DNA from: Burkholderiaceae bacterium
Lineage (GTDB): Bacteria; Pseudomonadota; Gammaproteobacteria; Burkholderiales; Burkholderiaceae
Direction: 5' to 3'
Assembly (NCBI GenBank): GCA_947461335.1
Contig: CANHLB010000020.1
Coordinates: 1 to 13,912, forward strand
Length of the DNA stretch: 13,912 bases
Part shown: positions 1 through 7,394 of the stretch, one piece after another
Position numbering within the stretch: position 1 is the stretch's first letter
Layout: each line of letters opens with the position of its first letter
Position numbers and translations under genes: made by a program
Notes under the pieces: generated by a model
Told to the model about the DNA's origin: nothing
Database searches by the model: none
The model's input: the letters and a program-made list of their open reading frames with translations, nothing else

Positions 1-140
1 CTAATCTGATCCAGGCCACGCTGAACTGCTGCCTCATTGATGTCAACCATGACAACATCTAAGCCAGCAACGGCGCATACCTGCGCAATCCCATTACCCA
101 TAGTGCCAGCACCAATTACACCAACGGATTGAATCATCAT
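1..140 (-). CDS. 3-hydroxyacyl-CoA (3-hydroxybutyryl-CoA type) dehydrogenase, N-terminal fragment
   Basis: Only the first 46 codons are inside the window; the gene continues past the left edge. The translation starts MMIQSVGVIGAGTMGNGIAQ, the Rossmann-fold dinucleotide-binding loop (GAGTMG at residues 10-15) typical of 3-hydroxyacyl-CoA dehydrogenases. An acidic residue (Asp33 in VMVDIN) at the end of the second beta strand suits NAD. The family oxidises (S)-3-hydroxyacyl-CoA to 3-oxoacyl-CoA in the cytoplasm. The single-domain 3-hydroxybutyryl-CoA dehydrogenase (Hbd/PaaH-like) is the closest match by eye, but the C-terminal domain is not visible, so substrate preference is inferred. I chose the first of two adjacent ATGs because AAGGA sits 6 bases upstream of it. 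The gene begins one base after the glutathione transferase stop codon, so the two are probably cotranscribed and translationally coupled. Confidence 0.85.
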   Translation of the reverse strand, partial: MMIQSVGVIGAGTMGNGIAQVCAVAGLDVVMVDINEAAVQRGLDQI

Positions 141-141
141 C

Positions 142-864
142 TTATTTCCTTTTTTGATACTGTTTTGAACCAAATAATTGTTCTCTAGCCTTATTGTCAG
201 TCAAAGGCTTGCGTAATGCTGTTAATACTTCGCATCCGCGCTTTACTGCAGGGCGAGCGCCGATCTTTTCAAACCAACGCTTGAAGTGCGGATAGTCGTT
301 GATCTCGATACCTTGGTTTTTCCAATTGCGTGTCCAAGGGTAAATGGCAATATCCGCTATCGAGTAGCTCTTACCTGCGATATAGGGATTGTCTTTCAGT
401 TGCTTATCGAGAACCCCATATAGACGCTTAGCCTCGTTGGTATACCGATTAATAGCGTACTCAATCTTCTCAGGGGCATAGAGACGAAAATGATGATTTT
501 GCCCAAGCATTGGGCCTAAGCCACCCATTTGGAACATCAGCCATTGCAAAACATCATACTTACCGCGGGTAGTTTTGGGTAAAAACTTGCCAGTCTTAGC
601 AGCCAAGTAAAGCAATATGGCGCCTGATTCAAAAATACTGATCGGTTTACCATCCGGTCCATTAGGATCAACTAAGGCAGGGATCTTGTTATTGGGACTA
701 ATCTTTAAAAAGCTTTTGGCAAACTGATCTCCAGCACCAATATCAATCGGGTGAGCAATCCAATCTTGACCCAGGCGATAGCCACATTCTTCAAGCATGA
801 TGTGTACTTTGTGACCGTTTGGCGTTGGCCAGCTGTATACATCCATTACCTTTGATTTATTCAT
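142..864 (-). CDS. Glutathione S-transferase, nu-class YfcG-like (disulfide-bond oxidoreductase type)
   Basis: A 240-residue cytosolic glutathione transferase with an N-terminal thioredoxin-like domain (about 7-95) and an all-helical C-terminal domain. TPNGHK (14-19), SPNNKIPALVD (56-66) and FESGAILLYLA (78-88) form the glutathione site, and GGLGPMLGQNHHF (114-126) is the signature of the YfcG/YghU (nu) class. Members of this class bind two glutathione molecules and reduce disulfides rather than conjugate electrophiles; YfcG of E. coli is the best match from memory. The ATG at 864 is chosen because it begins 8 bases after the aminotransferase stop and has an AAGGG upstream. The frame stays open further upstream, but that would overlap the neighbour and add residues foreign to the family. 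A second in-frame ATG at 846 (MDVYSW) is possible. It is the middle gene of a three-gene minus-strand set. Confidence 0.92.
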   Translation of the reverse strand: MNKSKVMDVYSWPTPNGHKVHIMLEECGYRLGQDWIAHPIDIGAGDQFAKSFLKISPNNKIPALVDPNGPDGKPISIFESGAILLYLAAKTGKFLPKTTRGKYDVLQWLMFQMGGLGPMLGQNHHFRLYAPEKIEYAINRYTNEAKRLYGVLDKQLKDNPYIAGKSYSIADIAIYPWTRNWKNQGIEINDYPHFKRWFEKIGARPAVKRGCEVLTALRKPLTDNKAREQLFGSKQYQKRK

Positions 865-872
865 GGGGGCCC

Positions 873-2072
873 TTATAAGTTGTGTAAACGCTGCAAGGCA
901 GTCGCTAGCGTTTGCTCTTGCTTTGCAAAGCAAAAACGAATGACGCTAGATTCAGTAGCTTGATCATAAAAAGCAGAAACGGGTATGGCAGCTACACCAA
1001 TTTTAGTGGTGAGCCATTTACAAAAATCAGCCTCATTTAATTTGGCTTCAGGAATATTCAGTGCAGAGTAATCAACACACTGAAAATAAGTGCCAGGTGA
1101 GGGGAGTAATTTGAATTTAGTTTGTTCTAAGCCTGCCCGAAAAAAATCTCGTTTCACTTGATAGAAAGCGGGCAAATTTAAGTAGTGCGATGCATCTGCT
1201 AAGTAAGCGGCAAGACCATACTGCATTGGGGTGTTCACGGTAAATACATTGAACTGATGTACCTTGCGAAACTCCTTGCTCAGTGCAACTGGTGCCGCAA
1301 CATAGCCGACTTTCCAGCCAGTGACATGGTAAGTTTTACCAAAGCTAGAAATCAGAAAACTTCTTGCCGCTAACTCTGGATGGGAGGCTACGCTATGGTG
1401 TTCGGCCCCATCGTAAACCATATGTTCATATACTTCGTCACTTAAAATCAGTGTTGAAGTACTTTTAACTAATGTAGCTAAGCGATCTAGATCTTCTTTT
1501 TGCCAGACCATCCCAGTGGGGTTGTGTGGTGAGTTGATGATCAGTAAGCGTGTTTTGGAATGTATAGCATTCGCTAATTCGTCCCATGGGATTTCATAGG
1601 AAGCAACTTGGCCATTCGCATCCCGCTTCACTTGCAAAGATACGAAAATTGTTTTGCCACCAGCTAATTCAATAGAAGGGCGATAGCTATCGTAAGCGGG
1701 TTCAATAATCACAACCTCATCACCTGGACTTACGCAGGCAAGGATCGTAGTCAGAATTCCTTGAGTACCACCCGCAGTGATGGTGATTTCAGACTCAGGG
1801 TCATAGTGGTGGCCATATAAGTTTTCAATCTTCTGGCAAATACCATTGCGTAACTCTGCTATCCCAATCATTGGCGGATATTGATTGCGATCTGCAAGCA
1901 TGGCTTCATTTACACCAGTGATTAATTTACGATCACAGGGGAAATCTGGGAAGCCTTGGCCTAGGTTAATTGCCTGATACTCTGCTGCGAGCGCAGACAT
2001 TACCGTAAACACCGTAGTCCCCACATTGGGTAGACGACTTGGAAACGAGGGGGTAGAGGCTGATACAGTCAT
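873..2072 (-). CDS. PLP-dependent methionine-type aminotransferase (YbdL/kynurenine aminotransferase-like)
   Basis: A 399-residue fold-type I, class I/II aminotransferase. Visible landmarks are the substrate loop INLGQGFPDF (35-44), the phosphate-binding AGGTQG (100-105), NSPHNPTG (180-187, with Asn184), SDEVYEH (211-217, with Asp212 and Tyr215 contacting the cofactor), SSFGKTYHVTGWKVGY (242-257, with Lys246 as the Schiff-base lysine) and IRFCFAK (378-384, with Arg379 for the substrate carboxylate). The overall similarity recalled is to E. coli YbdL, which transaminates methionine, phenylalanine and related 2-oxo acids. Annotation as kynurenine aminotransferase or cysteine-S-conjugate lyase is the common alternative. 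The N-terminus LPNVGTTVFTVMSALA matches the family, which supports the ATG at 2072 despite the lack of a Shine-Dalgarno sequence. The gene is divergent from yaaA across 59 bases and leads the minus-strand set with the glutathione transferase. Confidence 0.93.
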   Translation of the reverse strand: MTVSASTPSFPSRLPNVGTTVFTVMSALAAEYQAINLGQGFPDFPCDRKLITGVNEAMLADRNQYPPMIGIAELRNGICQKIENLYGHHYDPESEITITAGGTQGILTTILACVSPGDEVVIIEPAYDSYRPSIELAGGKTIFVSLQVKRDANGQVASYEIPWDELANAIHSKTRLLIINSPHNPTGMVWQKEDLDRLATLVKSTSTLILSDEVYEHMVYDGAEHHSVASHPELAARSFLISSFGKTYHVTGWKVGYVAAPVALSKEFRKVHQFNVFTVNTPMQYGLAAYLADASHYLNLPAFYQVKRDFFRAGLEQTKFKLLPSPGTYFQCVDYSALNIPEAKLNEADFCKWLTTKIGVAAIPVSAFYDQATESSVIRFCFAKQEQTLATALQRLHNL

Positions 2073-2131
2073 TTAGGGCAGAGAAATCTAGTAGTCGCTA
2101 GAATGGTAAAAATACATATACAAATTGTGCC

Positions 2132-2908
2132 ATGCTGATCGTCCTTTCACCTGCTAAATCCCTGGATTACAAGAGCCCTTCCAAGGTTAAGGCGCCAACC
2201 TTGCCAGAATTTGTCTCAGAATCAGCCAAATTGATTGCTGACCTCAAAAAACTCTCCCCCCAGCAGCTTGCTAATTTAATGGGCTTATCGGATCAATTGG
2301 CCGCTTTGAATGTAGGGCGCTATCGTGATTGGTCGAAAAAATTCACCGCTGAAAACAGTAAGCCCGCCATTTATGCTTTTGATGGAGATGTCTATGACGG
2401 GTTTGACGTCAAAACCCTTAACGCTAAGACTATCGACTTTGCCCAAGACCATATTCGGATTTTGTCTGGTCTGTATGGCGTTTTAAGGCCCTTAGACTTG
2501 ATGCAAGCTTATCGCCTAGAAATGGGTACTGCGTTTAAGAATGCCAGAGGCAAAGATCTCTATTCTTTTTGGGGTAGCCGGGTAACCGATTCGCTGAAGA
2601 AGGTATTAGAAAAGCAAAAAAATCCGGTCTTACTGAATTTAGCCTCTGAAGAGTATTTCAAGGTCTTACAGTCAAAAGACTTGGGTTGTCCAATCATTTC
2701 TCCGGTATTTCAGGATGCCAAAGACGGTAAGTACAAAATCATTTCGTTTTATGCTAAACGGGCCCGCGGTTTAATGGCGCGTTATGTGGTGGAGAATCGT
2801 ATTACTGATCCGGCTGATTTAAAAGGTTTCAATTTAGATGGATACAAGTATTTTGCGGCAGAATCGAAGCCTGACAAGCCAGTATTTAGAAGGGCGGAAA
2901 GAAAATAA
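2132..2908 (+). CDS. yaaA: Peroxide stress protein YaaA (DUF328/UPF0246)
   Basis: A 258-residue protein, the usual length for YaaA. It opens with the family hallmark [13 protein letters not shown] and carries [23 protein letters not shown] (110-132), [11 protein letters not shown] (168-178) and [14 protein letters not shown] (206-219), all conserved in the family. In E. coli YaaA is a cytoplasmic DNA-binding protein induced by OxyR; it lowers free iron during hydrogen peroxide stress and so limits Fenton damage. That role is known for the family and inferred here. No Shine-Dalgarno sequence precedes the ATG (the preceding bases are CAAATTGTGCC), so initiation may be weak or the mRNA leader very short. 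The stop codon overlaps the ATG of the DUF2863 gene by one base (TAATG), which indicates a two-gene operon. I saw no clear OxyR-type site in the 59-base upstream gap. Confidence 0.95.
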   Translation: MLIVLSPAKSLDYKSPSKVKAPTLPEFVSESAKLIADLKKLSPQQLANLMGLSDQLAALNVGRYRDWSKKFTAENSKPAIYAFDGDVYDGFDVKTLNAKTIDFAQDHIRILSGLYGVLRPLDLMQAYRLEMGTAFKNARGKDLYSFWGSRVTDSLKKVLEKQKNPVLLNLASEEYFKVLQSKDLGCPIISPVFQDAKDGKYKIISFYAKRARGLMARYVVENRITDPADLKGFNLDGYKYFAAESKPDKPVFRRAERK

Positions 2909-4119
2909 TGGCCGTACATCGCACCAAGTCCTCGCAACGCAATTCTCCCGAAGTAGAAAAGCTCGTCGCAGATGCTATTTCTTTGGCTGCTTCTGGTAGC
3001 CAGATAGAGGACCGCTTTTGGGAGGAGCGCCTCAATCTACGTTTGATGCGTTTACTTAAAAGTCAAAATCAAAATGTCATTGATGCTGCCTTAGATCAAA
3101 CCTTTCGTATCAATACAGTAGCCTTTGAAGTGCTCGCAGATTCTGCTGAAACTTTGGCAGAATCTCTCAAGATGGAGCATGAAGGGCAAGAGTGGGATGT
3201 GCTCTTATTGGCAATGCCTATTGTTGCGCACACACGTTATCAAATTCCCTCGGGCCCATTGACAGTCAGTATGGTTGAATCAACTGCACATGCTTTGCAT
3301 ACGGCCGTTGCTGCGCCAGATACTCGCCTTGCCATTGTTCCTTGGCTCTATAGCATCGATCAGATGCCGCATTCACATTGTCAAACGCGCATCTTGACTG
3401 AGTCCCTTGCGAATGCGGCGATTTGCAACAAAGATGTGAAGCTCGAATTGCGCGATATGTCTGAGACGATTGCAGTCCTAGCTGATCCAAGATTCATCAT
3501 TGCTGCTTTAAGTGCTCCTTCAGGCACTCCTATTTTTCGTTGGCAGGCCGAACATCCAGCGCGTCAAGAGCGTGGTGTTAGCCTCATTGGCTGGCAAAAC
3601 GCAATGCAAGAGCCGATTGCCTCTTTATTGCCTGGCTGTGAGTTTGAACTCTTATTGCCTGAATCCTATTTCACTAACTGTCGATTGGCTGATAAACATG
3701 TGCGCCCCTTAAGCATTCGTGCAGCAGTGAACTATTTAGAGAGTGGCTTAGGTATTTTGCCTGCAGGTTTATCTTGTGTGGTGGGCGCATTTGGTGAAGA
3801 GCAGGCCGATGAGTACCGCATCTCCTTCAGTGCAAAGGGCTCTTCAGAAATTATGTATGGTGTGATCTGGCCTTTATACGACCGCGAAAGTGTTGCGAGT
3901 GATGCTTTAAATGATTTATCAGATGACGAAAGTCCGATTAAGAAAATTTGTGATGCCTTGCATGATGCTGGAGTTGAAGATGTTTTCCGGCATGCCATGC
4001 TATTCGATCCAGAGTTATGTGATGACTGTGGGGCGCCCTTATTTCCAGATCGATCAGGTGAAGCAGTACACGCTGAGATGCCTGACGATGCACCATCCCA
4101 ACAGCCTTTATTTCATTGA
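2908..4119 (+). CDS. DUF2863-family protein of unknown function
   Basis: A 403-residue soluble protein with no signal peptide or membrane segment. I recognise it as the DUF2863 family, known mainly from Burkholderiales, from the N-terminal region (IEDRFWEERL at about 36-45) and the C-terminal tail CDDCGAPLFPDRSGEAVHAEMP. No biochemical role is known to me. The C-terminus carries Cys371-x2-Cys374 with His388, resembling half of a zinc ribbon; a metal site is possible but a second pair is missing, so this is inference. The start overlaps the yaaA stop (TAATG), and GGGCGGAAAG about 10 bases upstream is a good ribosome-binding site. The shared operon suggests a link with oxidative stress or iron handling, which is association only. 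Transcription probably ends at the hairpin 15 bases downstream. Confidence 0.85.
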   Translation: MAVHRTKSSQRNSPEVEKLVADAISLAASGSQIEDRFWEERLNLRLMRLLKSQNQNVIDAALDQTFRINTVAFEVLADSAETLAESLKMEHEGQEWDVLLLAMPIVAHTRYQIPSGPLTVSMVESTAHALHTAVAAPDTRLAIVPWLYSIDQMPHSHCQTRILTESLANAAICNKDVKLELRDMSETIAVLADPRFIIAALSAPSGTPIFRWQAEHPARQERGVSLIGWQNAMQEPIASLLPGCEFELLLPESYFTNCRLADKHVRPLSIRAAVNYLESGLGILPAGLSCVVGAFGEEQADEYRISFSAKGSSEIMYGVIWPLYDRESVASDALNDLSDDESPIKKICDALHDAGVEDVFRHAMLFDPELCDDCGAPLFPDRSGEAVHAEMPDDAPSQQPLFH

Positions 4120-4134
4120 GAATGTGATGAAAAT

Positions 4135-4163
4135 AAAAAAGCCGAGGATCGCTCGGCTTTTTT
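4135..4163. terminator. Bidirectional Rho-independent terminator
   Basis: AAAAAA, then GCCGAG, a five-base loop GATCG, then CTCGGC and TTTTTT. The 6-bp GC-rich stem (4141-4146 with 4152-4157) is perfect, and the flanking A and T runs could extend it to 12 bp. Read on the plus strand it ends the yaaA-DUF2863 transcript with a T tail. Read on the minus strand it ends the mdh transcript the same way, 21 bases after the small exported protein's stop. Its position between two convergent genes fits a shared terminator. Confidence 0.93.
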
Positions 4164-4184
4164 AATGAATACGCACAAAGAATA

Positions 4185-4559
4185 TTAATTCTGCACAAAG
4201 GGCTCCGCACCAGCAAATAAGTGAGGCAATTTACCAGCTTTCATTTCTGCGGTTTGGCAGAAATCAGCGAGTCGAATACCTGCTTTGATGTTAAACAGCA
4301 TGGCTTTATTGCCCAACACTACCAAGTCATGGCCACTATTGGTATTTTTATAGCGCAGGCTACCAGGCAAAGAAACTTGACGGTCTAAGTCAAACGTTTT
4401 AGATTCCCAAGTTAAACGAATCTTCTCAATAGTTCCAGAAGTTTTGAACTGCTTGCTTTCGCTGCAAGACCAGGTGAATACTTCATCGCTCGCAATCACA
4501 TTTCCAGCGGAAAAAATGCTGGCAAATACAACACTCATAGTGAGAAGATTCTTTTTCAT
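4185..4559 (-). CDS. Small exported protein of unknown function, downstream of mdh
   Basis: A 124-residue protein with a clear Sec signal peptide: MKKN, a hydrophobic stretch (about 5-18) and a likely cleavage near NVIA-S (23/24). There is no lipobox, so it should be periplasmic or secreted. The mature part of about 100 residues has two cysteines (Cys32 and Cys101) that could form a disulfide, and a beta-rich pattern. The segment LPGSLRY, then DLVVLGNKAMLF, is loosely reminiscent of MliC-type inhibitors of c-type lysozyme, but I would not assign that. I chose the ATG at 4559 because it starts the signal peptide; the frame is open further up but adds unrelated residues inside mdh. A CTAAGGA ribosome-binding sequence overlaps the mdh stop and lies about 10 bases from the ATG, so the gene is probably cotranscribed with mdh. 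Confidence 0.8.
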   Translation of the reverse strand: MKKNLLTMSVVFASIFSAGNVIASDEVFTWSCSESKQFKTSGTIEKIRLTWESKTFDLDRQVSLPGSLRYKNTNSGHDLVVLGNKAMLFNIKAGIRLADFCQTAEMKAGKLPHLFAGAEPFVQN

Positions 4560-4572
4560 GTGTTCATATTCC

Positions 4573-5562
4573 TTAGGAAAGTAAGTGCTTAACACCAGCT
4601 TGTTCTTCGAGTAATTCGTTGAGGGTATGTGTCATGCGCTCACGGGAGAATTCGTCGATCTCTAAACCCTCGACCATTTTGTATTCGCCGTTTTCGCAAA
4701 TCACTGGGAAACCATAAATCACATCTGCTGGAATGCCGTATTCGCCTTTAGAAGCAATACCCATCGTAACCCATTTGCCATTGGTTCCAAGAACCCAATC
4801 ATGGATATGGTCGATTGCTGCATTCGCTGCTGAGGCTGCTGAAGACAAGCCACGGGCGTCAATGATGGCAGCACCACGTTTACCAACAGTAGGAATAAAA
4901 ACATCTTTGTTCCATGTTGCATCGTTGATGGCATCTTTTACAGATTTGCCATCGATAGTTGCAAAGCGATAGTCTGGATACATCGTTGGACTGTGGTTAC
5001 CCCAAACAACTAATTTTTCGATATCAGCGACAGGTTTATTTAATTTACTAGCCAATTGTGAGAGTGCACGATTGTGATCAAGGCGCAACATCGCTGTGAA
5101 GTTCTTCGCAGGAATATCTGGGGCAGATTTCATGGCAATGTAAGCATTGGTATTTGCTGGGTTACCAACGACCAATACTTTGACAGTTTTCTTCGCAACA
5201 GCATTTAATGCTTTGCCTTGAGCTGTAAAAATTTGTGCGTTAGCAGAGAGTAAATCTTTACGCTCCATACCGGGTCCGCGTGGGCGTGCACCAACTAATA
5301 GAGCTACATCGATATCTTTAAAAGCCGTCATTGGATCGGAGTGGGCTGTCATGCCTGCTAATAGTGGAAATGCACAGTCTTCTAATTCCATCATGACGCC
5401 AGATAAGGCTTTTTGTGCTTTCTCATCAGGAATCTCAAGCAACTGGAGGATGACGGGCTGATCTTTGCCCAAAAGGTCGCCATTGGCGATACGGAAGAGG
5501 AGGGAATATCCGATTTGACCGGCTGCACCGGTAACTGCGACACGCATTGGGGCTTTTGCCAT
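4573..5562 (-). CDS. mdh: Malate dehydrogenase (NAD-dependent)
   Basis: A 329-residue cytoplasmic malate dehydrogenase of the type common in Betaproteobacteria, longer than the 312-residue enterobacterial form. It interconverts malate and oxaloacetate with NAD. The nucleotide loop [10 protein letters not shown] is at 11-20, and an acidic residue (Glu43 in LLEIP) ends the second strand as in NAD-using enzymes. The mobile active-site loop [13 protein letters not shown] (91-103) supplies Arg95 and Arg101 for substrate. LDHNR (161-165) gives Asp162 and Arg165, and [11 protein letters not shown] (187-197) gives the catalytic His190. GGAG 9 bases upstream supports the ATG. The gene is divergent from the gntR-sdh cluster, so it shares an intergenic region containing a palindrome with them, and its product feeds oxaloacetate to the citrate synthase encoded downstream of sdh. 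Confidence 0.97.
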   Translation of the reverse strand: MAKAPMRVAVTGAAGQIGYSLLFRIANGDLLGKDQPVILQLLEIPDEKAQKALSGVMMELEDCAFPLLAGMTAHSDPMTAFKDIDVALLVGARPRGPGMERKDLLSANAQIFTAQGKALNAVAKKTVKVLVVGNPANTNAYIAMKSAPDIPAKNFTAMLRLDHNRALSQLASKLNKPVADIEKLVVWGNHSPTMYPDYRFATIDGKSVKDAINDATWNKDVFIPTVGKRGAAIIDARGLSSAASAANAAIDHIHDWVLGTNGKWVTMGIASKGEYGIPADVIYGFPVICENGEYKMVEGLEIDEFSRERMTHTLNELLEEQAGVKHLLS

Positions 5563-5648
5563 TACTAATAACTCCAGGGGAAGGTTAATGAAATACTTTT
5601 CTATTATCCATTCAACTGAACAGACTTTAGCTTTAAACTGTCAATAAT

Positions 5649-5662
5649 GTCTTATATAAGAC
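5649..5662. promoter_or_regulatory. Perfect 14-bp palindrome, candidate operator in the mdh-gntR gap
   Basis: GTCTTATATAAGAC reads the same on both strands. It lies 86 bases from the mdh start and 46 bases from the chosen gntR start. A -10-like TATAAG (5655-5660) lies inside it, and a -35-like TTTAAA sits 17 bases before that on the plus strand. On the minus strand a TTGACA (5644-5639) begins five bases beyond it, though no well-spaced -10 follows. GntR-family regulators bind short symmetric sites, often with GT and AC ends, and often repress their own gene. Binding by the adjacent GntR protein is inference. Confidence 0.5.
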
Positions 5663-5708
5663 TAGAATTACCCTGAATTTTATCCAATTGCTGTTCACTG
5701 GAGTTGAT

Positions 5709-6446
5709 TTGTCAGAAGTTAATTTGCCTATTGCCTCATTTAGCCCTCTGTACGAGCAGATCAAGGCGATGATTTTGGCTAGTCTGCAAGCCGCTGAATG
5801 GCTTCCGGGGGCAGCTATTCCCAGTGAAATGGAGCTAGCAGCTCGCTATGCTGTCAGCCAAGGCACTGTTCGCAAGGCTATTGATGAGCTGGCAGCCATG
5901 AACCTTTTAGTCAGGCGCCAAGGGAAGGGCACTTATGTTGCTACCCATCAAGAGGATGACTGGCAATACCGTTTTTTACGCTTAGCCCCTGATTCTGCTG
6001 AGAAATTTCATCTGACCAGTCAGTTTCTAGCTTGCATAAAGACCAAAGCAAATGCCTATATTGCCAGTTTGCTTAAATTAAAGGCAGGTGAAACGATTAT
6101 TCATATTGATCGGGTGCAGAGCTTTGCTGGAAAACCCATTGTTTTTGAAGAGATTTGGCTTCCCGGTATGCGCTTTAAAGGTCTTGACTTAGATGCACTT
6201 AATGCTTGGCATGGTCCTGTCTACGCTCTATACGAGAGCCATTACGCCACCCATATGGTACGTGCGGAAGAAAAAATCAAAGCAGTTATGGCCGATGAAA
6301 CTCTAGCTGCACATCTTCACTTAGAAATTGGCGCTCCATTGCTTTCGGTGGAGAGGGTTGCATTTACCTACGGTAATAAACCAGTGGAAATTCGACATGC
6401 TCGATATGACACCTCAAACCAACATTACGAGAATAAATTGAACTGA
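5709..6446 (+). CDS. GntR-family transcriptional regulator, HutC/UTRA subfamily
   Basis: A regulator of about 245 residues. The N-terminal winged helix-turn-helix runs from about 12 to 78: PLYEQIKAMI, the PSEMELAARYAVSQGTVRKA recognition region (38-57) and the wing RRQGKGTYVA (69-78). The C-terminal half fits a UTRA ligand-binding domain (about 95-240), including IHIDRVQ, PIVFEEIWLP and PLLSVERVAFTYGNKPVEIRHARY. The effector is unknown. No ATG fits the N-terminus. I chose the TTG at 5709, because GGAG sits five bases before it; an upstream in-frame TTG at 5688 would add seven residues but has no ribosome-binding site. The gene lies between divergent mdh and codirectional sdhC, a position that suggests control of succinate, malate and citrate metabolism. 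This is inference from context. Confidence 0.9.
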   Translation: MSEVNLPIASFSPLYEQIKAMILASLQAAEWLPGAAIPSEMELAARYAVSQGTVRKAIDELAAMNLLVRRQGKGTYVATHQEDDWQYRFLRLAPDSAEKFHLTSQFLACIKTKANAYIASLLKLKAGETIIHIDRVQSFAGKPIVFEEIWLPGMRFKGLDLDALNAWHGPVYALYESHYATHMVRAEEKIKAVMADETLAAHLHLEIGAPLLSVERVAFTYGNKPVEIRHARYDTSNQHYENKLN

Positions 6447-6578
6447 AGTTATCAGTTAAAACCCCTATTTAACGCATTTAAACGCTAAAAAATCCCCACC
6501 ATCCCTAAGGTTTCCAATAGAATATGTTGCAACACAACAAAACCAAATTAAACCTCCCCGAAAACATAGAGATTACCC
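6447..6578 (+). promoter_or_regulatory. Probable sdh operon leader with short tandem repeat and palindrome
   Basis: This 132-base gap precedes sdhC. It holds an imperfect tandem repeat, ATTTAACGC (6467-6475) followed directly by ATTTAAACGC (6476-6485), and a perfect 10-bp palindrome TGTTGCAACA (6525-6534). A -10-like TAGAAT (6518-6523) sits just before the palindrome, but no good -35 lies at the usual distance, which could mean an activated promoter. The 14-bp palindrome of the mdh-gntR gap does not recur here. I saw no riboswitch-like fold or terminator. The promoter role is inferred from position. Confidence 0.4.
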
Positions 6579-6998
6579 ATGGTTGATGCTCCACAAAATG
6601 TAAAAAAAGATAGACCAATTTATCGAAACATTGGCTTAGCTCAATTAATCAAATACCGCCTACCTTGGGCTGGCAAAGTTTCTATCCTTCACCGCATCAG
6701 TGGGGCTGTGTTATTCCTTTTATTGCCATTCATTCTGTACCTCTTTGATCAGAGCTTAGCCTCCGAATTAAGTTATCAAAAATTTCAAGCATTCACCAGC
6801 AACATCTTGGTAAAAATCATTTCCCTTGGATTGATTTGGTGTTTCTTGCACCACTTCTGTGCTGGTATCCGCTACCTCTTGCTTGATCTAGAAATCGGAG
6901 TAGAAAAGTCAGAAGCCAATCGCTCTGCCATTTTTGTTTTTTCCCTTGGCGTGGCTTTGACTGCTGTAGTGGGTCTCAAAATGTTCGGCTTCTATTAA
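6579..6998 (+). CDS. sdhC: Succinate dehydrogenase cytochrome b556 subunit
   Basis: A 139-residue membrane subunit of complex II with three hydrophobic segments (about 43-60, 75-100 and 116-137). With SdhD it holds heme b and the ubiquinone site and anchors SdhAB to the cytoplasmic side of the inner membrane. SILHRISG (35-42) is the first family signature; Ser35 and Arg39 correspond to quinone-site residues. HHFCAGIRYLLLD (91-103) is the second, with His92 in the place of the heme ligand. A tyrosine (Tyr99) stands where E. coli has a histidine next to the heme propionate, a substitution I believe is ordinary in Betaproteobacteria. The ribosome-binding site is weak (AGAG about 8 bases from the ATG). 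It is the first gene of sdhCDAB-sdhE. Confidence 0.95.
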   Translation: MVDAPQNVKKDRPIYRNIGLAQLIKYRLPWAGKVSILHRISGAVLFLLLPFILYLFDQSLASELSYQKFQAFTSNILVKIISLGLIWCFLHHFCAGIRYLLLDLEIGVEKSEANRSAIFVFSLGVALTAVVGLKMFGFY

Positions 6999-7028
6999 GC
7001 GCCAAGCTCTATTCATTAAGGAAATTTC

Positions 7029-7394
7029 ATGCCTATTTATCAAATTGGACCAAAACGCCTAGTAGTAGGCGCCCATTACGGTCTTAAAGAATGGATTATT
7101 CAGCGCGTTACTGCAATTGTGATGGTGATATTCACTTTTGTTTTACTAATCGACTATTGCATTACTGGTAGCCCAACTTATGAGGGTTGGTCAGGCTTAT
7201 TTGCTAACCAGTTCATGAAGCTCTTAACCTTCTTAGCTTTGTTTAGTCTGTTCTATCACGCCTGGATTGGTGTGCGTGATATTTGGATGGATTACATCAA
7301 GCCTGTCAGTGTTCGCTTAACACTTCAAGTATTGACCGTTCTGTATTTAGTAGCCTGTGCGGCCTATGCCGTCCAAATTTTGTGGAAAGTGTAA
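7029..7394 (+). CDS. sdhD: Succinate dehydrogenase membrane anchor subunit
   Basis: A 121-residue protein with three membrane segments (about 24-44, 62-82 and 97-117). It is the second membrane anchor of complex II and pairs with SdhC around heme b. The conserved motif YHAWIGVRDIWMDYIKP (76-92) contains His77 at the family's heme-ligand position, and Asp88-Tyr89 correspond to the ubiquinone-site pair in E. coli SdhD. The N-terminal PKRLVVGAHYGLKEWIIQR also fits the family. AAGGA lies 7 bases before the ATG. The gene starts 30 bases after sdhC and ends 4 bases before sdhA, so the subunits are translated from one message. Confidence 0.95.
   Translation: MPIYQIGPKRLVVGAHYGLKEWIIQRVTAIVMVIFTFVLLIDYCITGSPTYEGWSGLFANQFMKLLTFLALFSLFYHAWIGVRDIWMDYIKPVSVRLTLQVLTVLYLVACAAYAVQILWKV

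Noticed and set aside
865..933. Longer N-terminus for the glutathione transferase
   Set aside because: The extension overlaps the end of the aminotransferase gene and adds 23 residues before the conserved domain; the ATG at 864 fits the operon spacing.
2073..2131. Defined divergent promoters or an OxyR site between the aminotransferase gene and yaaA
   Set aside because: The region is AT-rich with TATACA-like sequences, but no pair of boxes at normal spacing and no clear OxyR pattern; left uncalled.
3266..4216. Several short open frames on both strands within and after the DUF2863 gene
   Set aside because: They overlap a well-supported gene or the terminator, and show no family resemblance or ribosome-binding site.
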